The notes under the pieces: generated by a model
The model's database searches: none
Seen by the model: the letters and a program-made list of their open reading frames with translations, nothing else
What the model was told of the DNA's origin: nothing
Assembly: GCF_014836985.1 (NCBI RefSeq)
Contig: NZ_JACSPU010000007.1
Location: 45,838-109,837 of the forward strand
From: Planococcus wigleyi
GTDB lineage: Bacteria > Bacillota > Bacilli > Bacillales_A > Planococcaceae
DNA: 64,000 nucleotides
Direction of reading: 5' to 3'
Shown: in pieces, positions 9,489 through 17,594 of the stretch
Numbering within the stretch: position 1 is the first letter of the stretch
Layout: each line of letters begins with the position of its first letter
Translations under genes and position numbers: made by a program

Positions 9489-10325
9489 ATGAGCAAAAAC
9501 AAAGATAATTTTACCCAATCTAACAACTATAACGATTCACAGTATAACAAGGATTACTACACTCAAGGCGGTCAATACAACCAGAACAGCGGCCGCAACT
9601 ATCAGCAAAGTGATTATGTGCCGCAGTCGTACGGCGCTTCTAACCGTTATGACGACTTATATGATTATGAAGAATCAGGCGGAGGCTCGAGTTTCCTAGT
9701 CGGTATTTTAGTCGGCGGAATCGTCGGAGCTGCAGCTGCTCTATTCCTAGCTCCAAAATCGGGCAAAGAATTCCAGGCTGATTTAAAAAATCAAGCCACT
9801 ACATTGAAAGAAAAAGCAGCTCAGCAATCGGATTCTAACGATGATTCTGCTGGTTTTGCTCAACAATTAAAAGAACAATCAACTAAAGTTGTTGATAAAG
9901 TGAAAAACATGAAAGGCGGAACGTCACCAATGGACGATGGCACAGCTTCATCTGAAGGCGAAGAGTCCATCAACATCCATTCGACTGTCCAAAACAGTGC
10001 AAGCCAGTCAGCGGACAAAAAAGGATCCGATGCGTTCACTTCTACTGCTAACGCTTTAAAAGAAGCAGTTGAAGAAGTGAAAGAAGAAAAAAAATCGGGT
10101 TCAAGTTCGTCGTCAATAGCCGGCAACACTGGCAGCAGCACAAACAGCAACACTGCGAATTCAAGCGCAGGTCCAAATACGACCAGCAGCAACAACAACA
10201 GCAATAAATCGTCAAATACCAGCAACACGAATAAATCAACAAACTCTAACAGCAACAACAGCAACAACAGCAACAACAAATCATCCAATAATTCATCGAG
10301 CAACACCTACAATAAAAAGAATTAA
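9489..10325 (+). CDS. ytxH: YtxH-like general stress protein with low-complexity tail
   Basis: A 278-residue protein. Residues 1-65 are Asn/Tyr/Gln-rich; a Gly/Ala-rich membrane-like segment (FLVGILVGGIVGAAAALFLA) followed by PKSGKE is the YtxH signature (residues about 70-95); the last 80 or so residues are almost only Ser, Asn and Thr, encoded by AGC/AAC runs. ATG 9489 is preferred because GGAGGG lies at 9476-9481. It is longer than B. subtilis YtxH, mainly through the tail. Second gene of the stress operon. Confidence 0.85.
   Translation: MSKNKDNFTQSNNYNDSQYNKDYYTQGGQYNQNSGRNYQQSDYVPQSYGASNRYDDLYDYEESGGGSSFLVGILVGGIVGAAAALFLAPKSGKEFQADLKNQATTLKEKAAQQSDSNDDSAGFAQQLKEQSTKVVDKVKNMKGGTSPMDDGTASSEGEESINIHSTVQNSASQSADKKGSDAFTSTANALKEAVEEVKEEKKSGSSSSSIAGNTGSSTNSNTANSSAGPNTTSSNNNSNKSSNTSNTNKSTNSNSNNSNNSNNKSSNNSSSNTYNKKN
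10190..10300 (+). repeat. AAC/AGC trinucleotide-rich coding stretch in ytxH
   Basis: Runs such as AGCAACAACAGCAACAAC encode the Ser/Asn tail. Such a tract is prone to length change by slippage, in steps of three that keep the frame. Confidence 0.8.
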
Positions 10326-10341
10326 TCTGGGAGCGGTTTAG

Positions 10342-10671
10342 ATGGAAAACTTAATGCATGTAAACAGTCTGGACAGTTTAAAGCAAGCTGTGGGGAATAA
10401 CCAGCATTACTGGCTTTTTAAACATAGCAGTACATGCCCGGTATCTGCTAAAGCGTGGAATGAGTATAACGAATATTGCTCATTACACCCGCACCAAGTC
10501 TTTTTGTATCTAGTGGTGCAAGAAGACCGGGAATTCTCTCAAGCGATTGAAGAGATAACGGGAGTTAAGCATGAGTCGCCACAATTGTTCCATTTTACGA
10601 GTCAAAAAGTTGATTGGCACGCTTCCCACAACAATATTAAAAGAGAATCTATGCAAGAATTTATTGCTTAG
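10342..10671 (+). CDS. ytxJ: YtxJ, bacillithiol-system redox-active protein
   Basis: A 109-residue thioredoxin-fold protein (DUF2847) with the motif HSSTCPVS near residues 29-36, in which a single Cys sits in a CPxS centre. YtxJ proteins are proposed monothiol bacilliredoxins that resolve bacillithiol mixed disulfides. Third gene of the sigma-B-type operon, 16 nt after ytxH; the operon ends at the hairpin that follows. Confidence 0.88.
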   Translation: MENLMHVNSLDSLKQAVGNNQHYWLFKHSSTCPVSAKAWNEYNEYCSLHPHQVFLYLVVQEDREFSQAIEEITGVKHESPQLFHFTSQKVDWHASHNNIKRESMQEFIA

Positions 10672-10676
10672 AAATT

Positions 10677-10704
10677 AGCCGAAGCCTTGGTGCTTCGGCT
10701 TTTT
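10677..10704 (+). terminator. ytxGHJ terminator
   Basis: Perfect 9-bp stem AGCCGAAGC/GCTTCGGCT (10677-10685 with 10692-10700) followed by TTTT. Confidence 0.85.
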
Positions 10705-10749
10705 CATGTTCGAAATACTTTAGCGCGTTGAATCGCTAAAATAAATTTC

Positions 10750-10778
10750 GTGACTTTACCGAATAGTTTGCTTATAAT
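10750..10778 (+). promoter_or_regulatory. Sigma-A promoter of aroA
   Basis: -35 GTGACT (10750-10755), 17-nt spacer, perfect -10 TATAAT (10773-10778), about 63 nt before the aroA start. Confidence 0.6.
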
Positions 10779-10840
10779 AGTCCTATCATGTTAATATGAG
10801 TCACCTGATAAAGGTTATTCGCGAAAGGGGAAGTTATAGA

Positions 10841-11926
10841 ATGAGTAATTTAGATTTAGAACAGCTAAGAGAAAAAGTGGATGCAGTCAACCTGCAAATT
10901 CTGTCTCTGATCAACGAGAGAGCTTCCGTAATTCAAGACATCGGAAAATTGAAAGAAAAACAAGGAGTTGACCGCTACGATCCGTTGCGGGAACGCCACA
11001 TGTTGAACTTGCTGAAAGATAATAATGACGGTCCATTAGAACAGAAGACCGTTGATCATATTTTTAAGGAAATCTTCAAATCTGCCTTAAACATGCAAGA
11101 AGAAGATACACGCAAAGCATTGCTCGTTTCACGCAAAAAGAAAGCTGAAGATACTGTTATTACAATCAACGGCGAACAAGTCGGTGCTGGTGAGCCTTCT
11201 TTCATCTTTGGCCCATGTGCAGTTGAATCTCAGGATCAAGTATCGAAAGTTGCTGAAGCCATCGGAGCTAAAGGATTGAAGATGATCCGCGGTGGAGCTT
11301 ACAAGCCGCGTACATCGCCTTACGATTTCCAGGGTCTTGGTTTAGAAGGATTGAAGATGCTGAAAAATGCAGCCGATCAGTATAACTTGGCTGTTGTATC
11401 TGAAATCGTCACACCTTCCCATTTAGAAGCTGCTCTTGACTACGTAGACGTAGTTCAAGTCGGCGCCCGCAATATGCAGAACTTCGAATTGCTGAAAGCT
11501 GTCGGGTCGATCAACAAACCGGTTCTACTGAAACGCGGAATGTCAGCGACTATCGAAGAATTCATCAATGCGGCTGAATACATCATCGCTTCAGGAAATG
11601 AAAACATCATTTTATGCGAACGCGGTATCCGCACATATGAAAAAGCGACACGCAACACCTTGGATATTTCAGCAGTGCCAATCTTGAAACAAGAAACGCA
11701 CCTTCCGGTATTTGTTGACGTAACGCATTCAACCGGCCGCCGTGACTTATTGTTGCCAGCAGCTAAAGCTGCAATCGCAATTGGAGCAGATGGCGTTATG
11801 GCTGAAGTTCATCCGGATCCGGCAGTAGCCTTATCAGATGCTCAACAACAAATGGATTTGGGTCAATTCGATGAGTACTACGATGCGTTGATGAAGTTCA
11901 TGAAACAATATGAAATGAAAGTGTGA
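10841..11926 (+). CDS. aroA: Bifunctional chorismate mutase / DAHP synthase AroA
   Basis: A 361-residue fusion: an AroQ chorismate mutase at the N terminus (about 1-90, [21 protein letters not shown]) and a type I-beta 3-deoxy-D-arabino-heptulosonate 7-phosphate synthase (about 110-361, with [24 protein letters not shown] and [11 protein letters not shown]). It starts the shikimate pathway by joining PEP and erythrose 4-phosphate, and the mutase-like domain senses chorismate/prephenate, as in B. subtilis AroA. ATG 10841 follows GAAAGGGG; an upstream in-frame ATG lacks a ribosome site. Monocistronic, with its own promoter and terminator. Confidence 0.95.
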   Translation: MSNLDLEQLREKVDAVNLQILSLINERASVIQDIGKLKEKQGVDRYDPLRERHMLNLLKDNNDGPLEQKTVDHIFKEIFKSALNMQEEDTRKALLVSRKKKAEDTVITINGEQVGAGEPSFIFGPCAVESQDQVSKVAEAIGAKGLKMIRGGAYKPRTSPYDFQGLGLEGLKMLKNAADQYNLAVVSEIVTPSHLEAALDYVDVVQVGARNMQNFELLKAVGSINKPVLLKRGMSATIEEFINAAEYIIASGNENIILCERGIRTYEKATRNTLDISAVPILKQETHLPVFVDVTHSTGRRDLLLPAAKAAIAIGADGVMAEVHPDPAVALSDAQQQMDLGQFDEYYDALMKFMKQYEMKV

Positions 11927-11930
11927 CACT

Positions 11931-11963
11931 GAAAAGTCGGATAAACTCCGGCTTTTCTTTTTT
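11931..11963 (+). terminator. aroA terminator
   Basis: AAAAGTCGG pairs with CCGGCTTTT (11932-11940 with 11948-11956), then a T-rich run. Confidence 0.82.
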
Positions 11964-11966
11964 TAG

Positions 11967-11996
11967 TTGATATTGTTGAAGAATTTGTCGTATGAT
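11967..11996 (+). promoter_or_regulatory. Sigma-A promoter of ccpA
   Basis: -35 TTGATA (11967-11972), 18-nt spacer, -10 TATGAT (11991-11996), 30 nt before the ccpA start. A modest promoter suits steady CcpA levels. Confidence 0.6.
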
Positions 11997-12026
11997 TAGA
12001 GAAAGACTGGAAAAGGAGGGCGCACA

Positions 12027-13025
12027 ATGACCGTTACGATATACGATGTGGCACGTGAGGCAAACGTTTCCATGGCTACTGTGTCACGTGTAGTAAATGC
12101 CAATCAAAACGTAAAACCTGCCACAAGAAAGAAAGTATTGAAAGTAATAGAAGAATTGGGCTATCGTCCAAATGCTGTTGCTCGTGGACTTGCAAGCAAA
12201 AAAACAACGACGGTCGGCGTCATCATACCCGATATTTCCAATAGCATGTATGCTGAATTAGCCCGTGGAATTGAAGATATCGCTACGATGTACCGTTACA
12301 ACATCATTTTATCCAATTCAGATCAGAACGAAAATAAGGAACTTCAGTTATTGGAAACCATGCTGGGTAAACAAGTGGATGGCATCGTCTTTATGAGCGA
12401 TGTAATCTCATCTGAACTTCTTTATGAAATGCAACGTTCTCCAACGCCAATCGTTTTGGCAGGTTCGATAGATGAATCGGCAGCAATTGCTTCGGTTAAT
12501 ATCGATTATTATGGTGCTGCCTATGAAGTGGTCAAGAAATTTATCGACAATGGCCATAAAAAAATTGCTTTTGTATCGGGACCGTTCACTTCAAGAATCA
12601 ATAAAGCCTATAAGTTGAAAGCTTATCGAGAAGCATTGGCAGACGCAGGCATTGAGTTTGATGAGAACTTGGTTGTGGAATGCAACAACACTTATGATGA
12701 AGGCATCGAAGCAGCAAAAACGTTGGCTGCTTTTGAGCCTACTGCTTATTTTGTCAGCAATGACGAAATGTCGATCGGTGTTCTCCATGGATTGGGAGAG
12801 CTAGGGAAAACAATACCGGAAGATGCAGAAGTCATCAGCTATGAAAATTCAAAGCTGGCGCGCATGGCTCGTCCGACACTGACATCTGTCGCTTTCCCGC
12901 TCTATGATATTGGAGCAGTTTCAATGCGTTTGCTGACGAAGTATATGAACGATGAGGAAATTGAAGAAAAGCAGGTCATTCTTCCATACCGCATCGAAGA
13001 AAGACAATCGACGAAGCAAGAATAA
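12027..13025 (+). CDS. ccpA: Catabolite control protein A (CcpA)
   Basis: A 332-residue LacI-family regulator. With the co-repressor HPr-Ser46-P it binds cre sites and controls carbon metabolism. The N-terminal helix-turn-helix is [20 protein letters not shown], then the hinge helix [13 protein letters not shown] and the periplasmic-binding-protein-like core. Full length and intact. SD AAGGAGGG precedes ATG 12027. Cre-like sites elsewhere in the window (acsA, methionine gamma-lyase, citZ, possibly ald) are likely targets. Position between aroA and acuC matches Bacillus, but without motPS. Confidence 0.97.
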   Translation: MTVTIYDVAREANVSMATVSRVVNANQNVKPATRKKVLKVIEELGYRPNAVARGLASKKTTTVGVIIPDISNSMYAELARGIEDIATMYRYNIILSNSDQNENKELQLLETMLGKQVDGIVFMSDVISSELLYEMQRSPTPIVLAGSIDESAAIASVNIDYYGAAYEVVKKFIDNGHKKIAFVSGPFTSRINKAYKLKAYREALADAGIEFDENLVVECNNTYDEGIEAAKTLAAFEPTAYFVSNDEMSIGVLHGLGELGKTIPEDAEVISYENSKLARMARPTLTSVAFPLYDIGAVSMRLLTKYMNDEEIEEKQVILPYRIEERQSTKQE

Positions 13026-13065
13026 CCGCTATAGATGCAATAAGAGTGATCAAGTAGAATTTAGA

Positions 13066-13102
13066 AAAGCCTGTCCGGATTGCAAATCCAGACAGGCTTT
13101 CT
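13066..13102 (+). terminator. ccpA terminator
   Basis: 10-bp perfect outer stem AAAGCCTGTC/GACAGGCTTT (13066-13075 with 13091-13100) with a second inner pairing GGATT/AATCC. Confidence 0.8.
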
Positions 13103-13114
13103 TATCGCATGAAC

Positions 13115-13155
13115 AAAAAAAGAGTCGACGGAATTTCTCCGGCGGCTCTTTTTTG
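13115..13155. terminator. Bidirectional terminator between ccpA and acuC
   Basis: A-rich left arm AAAAAAGAGTC and right arm GGCTCTTTTTT pair around a smaller inner stem (CGGAATTTCTCCG). The minus strand also ends in T, so it serves convergent acuC. Confidence 0.8.
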
Positions 13156-13167
13156 CTATGATCACCC

Positions 13168-14319
13168 TTATTTATTGCGGATCATATACAGTGCTTTATT
13201 CAACATTTGCTGATTCTTGTCAGTGATTTCGGCTTTCCGTGGAATGGCTTTATACATATTCGGAGGATCTTCCCAAGTGTCAATCAATTTCACAGGGGAT
13301 TCCGGCTGCCATTTCTCCATCCAAGAAACCGGCAACTTGCCTGTTGGAATGGAAAAATTGTTCATTTCCATCCAAATTAACGACCAAGCTCTCGGAACTA
13401 CGCGCCAAATATCATATCCACCGCCGCCAACAGCTATCCAGCGGCCATCACAGTACTCATGAGCGAGTTCATGAGCAATCTTGGGTATTTCCTTGTAAAT
13501 ATTCATAGTACCGTATAAATGCGTCAGAGGGTCCAAATAATGGGCGTCTGCTCCATTCTGTGTCAAAATGACATCTGGCTTAAAGAATTCAATGATTTCT
13601 TTCATGGACGTACGGTAAATTTCGAGAAAAGATTCATCTTCGGTGAATGCATCGATCGGAAAATTGAAAGAAGTTCCATATCCTTGGCCACTGCCGCGTT
13701 CATTGATGTTTCCGGTTCCTGGAAAGAGGTAGCGGCCAGTTTCATGGATGGAAACCGTACAAACATCGGGATCGTCATAAAAACTCCATTGAACGCCATC
13801 GCCGTGATGGGCATCGGTATCAATATACATGACGCGCGCATTGTACTTGCTTTTCAAGTAGTTGATGGCAACTGAGCTGTCGTTATAGATGCAAAACCCG
13901 GAAGCTTTGCCTCTGAAGCCATGGTGAAGCCCGCCGCCTAAGTTCAACGCATGCTGCGCTTTTCCTTCCATGACGTAATCGACAGCCGTTAAGGTTCCAC
14001 CGACCAGACGGGCACTGGCTTCATGCATGTTTTCGAATATCGGTGTATCTTCCGTGCCGATGCCGTAGCTTTCGCCGGCTTCTGGCGTGATTTCTCCACG
14101 GCTTGCTTTCTTGACGATGTCGATATACCGCTCATCGTGGGCAAGCAGCAGTTCTTCGTCAGTGGCGATGCGTGCAGGGACAACCAATTCATCTGGAAGC
14201 GCATTCATTTTTTTTAATAAATCAATCGTCAAAACGAGTCTTTTCTGGTTGAATGGATGTGTTTCAGAAAATTTATACCCCAATTGATCTTCTGAAAAGA
14301 TGAATACAGCATGTTTCAT
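13168..14319 (-). CDS. acuC: Acetoin utilization protein AcuC, NAD-independent protein deacetylase
   Basis: A 383-residue class I histone-deacetylase-like enzyme. Zinc site and active centre are seen in YIDTDAHHGDGVQW and in the His/Gly-rich GGGLHHGFRG. In B. subtilis AcuC removes the acetyl group that AcuA places on AcsA, switching acetyl-CoA synthetase back on. ATG 14319 overlaps the acuB stop (ATGA), so it is coupled to acuB; a longer upstream frame inside acuB is rejected. Convergent with ccpA. Confidence 0.93.
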   Translation of the reverse strand: MKHAVFIFSEDQLGYKFSETHPFNQKRLVLTIDLLKKMNALPDELVVPARIATDEELLLAHDERYIDIVKKASRGEITPEAGESYGIGTEDTPIFENMHEASARLVGGTLTAVDYVMEGKAQHALNLGGGLHHGFRGKASGFCIYNDSSVAINYLKSKYNARVMYIDTDAHHGDGVQWSFYDDPDVCTVSIHETGRYLFPGTGNINERGSGQGYGTSFNFPIDAFTEDESFLEIYRTSMKEIIEFFKPDVILTQNGADAHYLDPLTHLYGTMNIYKEIPKIAHELAHEYCDGRWIAVGGGGYDIWRVVPRAWSLIWMEMNNFSIPTGKLPVSWMEKWQPESPVKLIDTWEDPPNMYKAIPRKAEITDKNQQMLNKALYMIRNK

Positions 14320-14960
14320 TCGTTCACTTGCGGCATGTTTGGCCATAGGACATCGAATCCTTCTTTTTTCAGGTCGTTGATGATGGCGAGTGGATTCATC
14401 GTCTGAACGCGGAAAACAAGAATTTTGTTGCTGTTGTTTTCTCTGTCGGGGTAAACGAGTACACTCAGTACATTAACGTTCTGCTCATGGAAAACTTTAG
14501 ACACCTCATACAGGATTCCGGAACGGTTTTCCACACGGACCTCAATTTGAGAGCCCGGCTGATGGGCACCTGTGAGCTCGATGAAGGTATAGAGAAGATC
14601 CGTCTCTGTCAGAAAACCGACCAGCTCATCGTTACTGACAACAGGGATACAGCCGATTTTATATTCATAGAAAATCATCGCCACTTCTTCGACAAAGTCG
14701 AGCGGGTGGGCAGTGACGGGATTGGGCGTCATGATTTCTGCCACTTTCTTTTTATAGGGTTCACCTTTAGGAGCTACGGTGAATCTGGATGGGACAGCAT
14801 CTTTAAGATCCCGATCGGTTACGATCCCGACCACTTTTCCGTCATCGACAATCGGTGCATGCCGAATGCGTTTTTCCTTAAATAAGTCCATGACGTCCTG
14901 GACCGTTTGATCAGAACTCAATGTAAAAACATCGGTTTTCATAATTTCTTCCACTAGCAT
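14316..14960 (-). CDS. acuB: AcuB, tandem CBS plus ACT domain protein
   Basis: A 214-residue protein with two CBS domains (about 1-60 and 75-135; signatures HAPIVDDGKVVGIVTDRDL and GCIPVVSNDELVGFLTETDL) and a C-terminal ACT domain (about 140-210). CBS pairs bind adenine nucleotides and ACT domains small ligands, so AcuB probably senses energy state for the acetate module. Its exact action is not known. SD AAGGGG precedes ATG. Middle gene of acuABC, coupled to acuC by a 4-nt overlap. Confidence 0.93.
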   Translation of the reverse strand: MLVEEIMKTDVFTLSSDQTVQDVMDLFKEKRIRHAPIVDDGKVVGIVTDRDLKDAVPSRFTVAPKGEPYKKKVAEIMTPNPVTAHPLDFVEEVAMIFYEYKIGCIPVVSNDELVGFLTETDLLYTFIELTGAHQPGSQIEVRVENRSGILYEVSKVFHEQNVNVLSVLVYPDRENNSNKILVFRVQTMNPLAIINDLKKEGFDVLWPNMPQVNE

Positions 14961-14983
14961 ATGAACACCCCTTCAGTAATAAA

Positions 14984-15616
14984 TCAGTACATATAACGAT
15001 TCATAAACCGCAGCTGATCGAATTTTTGGATCGATTCATTGTCGACACGGCTGCCGATTTTTGCCATCAAGCAATTGGCCGGATGTGAGCTGATTTCAGG
15101 ATCATCCGTGGCATAATATTCCAACCCGCCGGCTTGCATCATTTTCTCCATGATTTTGCGGTATTCCCAGACATTTAAGCCGGTTCCTTTCAAATCCCAA
15201 TGCCAGTAATACTCAGTGGTAATGACAATGAAATCTTCAAAAGCGTCATCCATCATCGAGATTTTCAATAATGATTTTCCGACGCCGCTGCCCCGGTATT
15301 TGGGGATGACTTCAATTGCACCGAGCTCGATCAGGTTGTCCATTTTTCCTTCGGACCATCGTTCCAAAGGATCAGGATAAAGGAATGTGACATAACCGAC
15401 AATGGTATTGTTTTCGCGGGCAATAAGAATTCGGCCTTCCGGCAAGTCAGCAATTTCTACAATGGCCTTATGCTGTTGGGCAGGTGGCCTGAAAGCGACC
15501 AGGTCTTCATGAAACTCGAGTTCATTTAATTCTTTTCCAGGAAGAGGGCCTTCGATGGTCAAAAGACCATGTTTGGTTTCCAGCTCCGTGGAGTTATACG
15601 TTTTTTTATGTTCCAT
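14984..15616 (-). CDS. acuA: AcuA, GNAT protein acetyltransferase acting on AcsA
   Basis: A 210-residue GNAT-fold enzyme, the same length as B. subtilis AcuA. The acetyl-CoA site is in the PKYRGSGVGKSLLKI stretch. In Bacillus it acetylates Lys549 of acetyl-CoA synthetase and turns it off; that lysine is present in the divergently encoded AcsA here. ATG 15616 is preceded by GGCGGTG; a slightly longer frame upstream is less likely. First gene of acuABC. Confidence 0.93.
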   Translation of the reverse strand: MEHKKTYNSTELETKHGLLTIEGPLPGKELNELEFHEDLVAFRPPAQQHKAIVEIADLPEGRILIARENNTIVGYVTFLYPDPLERWSEGKMDNLIELGAIEVIPKYRGSGVGKSLLKISMMDDAFEDFIVITTEYYWHWDLKGTGLNVWEYRKIMEKMMQAGGLEYYATDDPEISSHPANCLMAKIGSRVDNESIQKFDQLRFMNRYMY

Positions 15617-15647
15617 CTTTTCACCGCCTGTAGGATACAATAGCTAC

Positions 15648-15676
15648 ATTATACATGAACTGATGGAAGATATGGA
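15648..15676 (-). promoter_or_regulatory. Possible acuABC promoter
   Basis: A perfect minus-strand TATAAT lies at 15648-15653, about 32 nt from the acuA start; the -35 around 15671-15677 is poor. Confidence 0.45.
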
Positions 15677-15783
15677 AAAAAGCTGGCGAAATAAGCTATA
15701 TTTTCTAAAAAGTTAAAATAATTAGCATTCAATTGTGACAATGTTGTAGAATATAAGGTAATCAATCTGAAAGGGTGATCAGG

Positions 15784-17502
15784 ATGAAAGTGGAAGCGTT
15801 ACCAGCAAGAGCAGGGGTGCATCAATTACATAACTATGAAGAGATAGCTGAGAATTTCGATTGGACTGAAGTCGAGAAGGAATTCAGTTGGTATGAAAGC
15901 GGAAAAGTAAATATGGCTCATGAAGCGATTGATCGCCATGCCGATTCCGACCGAAAAAACAAAGTGGCTCTGTACTACAAGGATCAGAATAGAAATGAGT
16001 CGTATACATTCTATCAGATGAAGCGCATGACAAACCGTGCGGCCAATTTATTGAAGGAAAATTCAACATTGGAAAAAGGGGATCGGATCTTTATTTTCAT
16101 GCCACGTTCTCCAGAATTGTATTTTCTGATGTTTGGCGCGTTGAAAATGGGTCTGATTGTCGGACCGTTATTTGAAGCATTTATGGAAGGTGCGATTTAT
16201 GACCGGTTGGATGACAGTGATGCCAAATCGATCATTACGACACCGGAGCTGTTGAGCCGTGTACCGTATGACCGTTTGCCGAAATTGGAGACGGTTTTCC
16301 TGGTGGGAGAAGACGTCGCTGAACACGAGGGGCACATCGATGTACTGAAGCACTTGCCAACCAGTTCCGATAAATTTGAAATTGAGTGGCTGGACAAAGA
16401 AGATGGTTTGGTTCTTCATTATACATCGGGTTCCACAGGCAAGCCGAAAGGTGTTTTGCATGCCCAGTATGCAATGGTGCAGCAATACCAGACCGGCAAA
16501 TGGGTCTTGGATTTCACTGAAACCGATATCTATTGGTGTACAGCGGATCCAGGCTGGGTGACAGGAACGGCATATGGGGTGTTTTCACCTTGGCTCAACG
16601 GTGTTACGACAGTCATTTTAGGGGGACGTTTCTCGCCGGATGGCTGGTACAAAGCGATTGAGGATTTTGGCGTAACCATCTGGTATAGCGCGCCGACTGC
16701 CTTCCGTATGCTGATGGGAGCGGGGGACGCTTTAGTGAAAGAGTATGATTTATCGACACTGCGCCATGTATTATCGGTGGGCGAACCATTAAACCCTGAA
16801 GTAGTGAGATGGGGAGCTCAAGTATTCGATAAACGTATCCACGATACATGGTGGATGACGGAAACGGGTGCGCAGACCATCTGTAACTATCCATCTATGG
16901 CTATCAAGCCGGGGTCGATGGGCAAACCGGTGCCAGGCCTCAAAGTTGCGATTGTAGATGACCAGGGGAATGAACTGCCGCCGAATCAAATGGGCAACCT
17001 GGCCATTGAAAAAGGCTGGCCGGCTATGATGCGCCAAATTTGGAACAACCCAGCGAAATACGAATCCTATTTCCTGAAAGACAAATGGTATGTTTCAGGA
17101 GATTCGGCTTATATGGACGAAGAAGGCTATTTCTGGTTCCAGGGACGAGTGGATGATGTCATCATGACTTCAGGTGAACGCGTCGGCCCGTTTGAAGTGG
17201 AAAGCAAACTGTTGGAACATCCAGCAATTGCCGAAGCCGGTGTAATCGGCAAACCAGATCCGGTACGTGGTGAAATTATCAAGGCGTTTGTCGCTCTGGT
17301 TGACGGTTATGAACCATCGGAAGAATTAATAGAGGATATCCGCCAATTCGTCAAAAAAGGCTTGGCTGCGCATGCAGCGCCACGTGAAATCGAGTTTAAG
17401 GATAAACTTCCAAAAACGCGAAGCGGTAAGATTATGCGCCGTGTCTTGAAAGCTTGGGAGCTGGATTTGCCGACAGGCGATTTATCTACAATGGAAGATT
17501 AA
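15784..17502 (+). CDS. acsA: Acetyl-CoA synthetase AcsA
   Basis: A 572-residue AMP-forming acetyl-CoA synthetase (acetate + ATP + CoA), the same length as B. subtilis AcsA. The adenylation loop is YTSGSTGKPKG near residue 218; the hinge and C-terminal domain include YFWFQGRVDDVI and PKTRSGKIMRR, whose Lys is residue 549, the lysine acetylated by AcuA. ATG 15784 behind AAAGGG is chosen. A strong cre-like site covers codons 3-7. It diverges from acuABC, its modification system. Confidence 0.96.
   Translation: MKVEALPARAGVHQLHNYEEIAENFDWTEVEKEFSWYESGKVNMAHEAIDRHADSDRKNKVALYYKDQNRNESYTFYQMKRMTNRAANLLKENSTLEKGDRIFIFMPRSPELYFLMFGALKMGLIVGPLFEAFMEGAIYDRLDDSDAKSIITTPELLSRVPYDRLPKLETVFLVGEDVAEHEGHIDVLKHLPTSSDKFEIEWLDKEDGLVLHYTSGSTGKPKGVLHAQYAMVQQYQTGKWVLDFTETDIYWCTADPGWVTGTAYGVFSPWLNGVTTVILGGRFSPDGWYKAIEDFGVTIWYSAPTAFRMLMGAGDALVKEYDLSTLRHVLSVGEPLNPEVVRWGAQVFDKRIHDTWWMTETGAQTICNYPSMAIKPGSMGKPVPGLKVAIVDDQGNELPPNQMGNLAIEKGWPAMMRQIWNNPAKYESYFLKDKWYVSGDSAYMDEEGYFWFQGRVDDVIMTSGERVGPFEVESKLLEHPAIAEAGVIGKPDPVRGEIIKAFVALVDGYEPSEELIEDIRQFVKKGLAAHAAPREIEFKDKLPKTRSGKIMRRVLKAWELDLPTGDLSTMED
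15791..15804 (+). promoter_or_regulatory. cre site inside the start of acsA
   Basis: TGGAAGCGTTACCA matches the cre consensus TGWAARCGYTWNCW with one difference. It overlaps the first codons of acsA, the same place as the B. subtilis acsA/acuA cre, and can control both divergent units. Confidence 0.78.
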
Positions 17503-17512
17503 TGCACAGAAA

Positions 17513-17545
17513 AAGAAGCCGTTCACGTGAACGGCTTCTTTTTTA
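17513..17545 (+). terminator. acsA terminator
   Basis: 14-bp perfect palindrome (17513-17526 with 17527-17540) followed by T run. Confidence 0.88.
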
Positions 17546-17552
17546 AGAAATA

Positions 17553-17594
17553 AAACCCCGATTCGCTACTCAGGCGAATCGGGGTTTATTTTTG
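17553..17594. terminator. Terminator for the penicillin-binding protein gene
   Basis: 14-bp perfect stem (17553-17566 with 17574-17587), A/T flanks on both sides; serves mainly the minus-strand gene ending at 17595. Confidence 0.85.

Noticed and set aside
9860..10306. Minus-strand 148-codon Leu/Asp-rich frame opposite ytxH
   Set aside because: It is the shadow of the Ser/Asn-rich tail: AAC/AGC runs read backward give Leu codons. No ribosome site.
14023..14217. Plus-strand frames opposite acuC and acuB
   Set aside because: Antisense to well-conserved enzymes; no ribosome sites.
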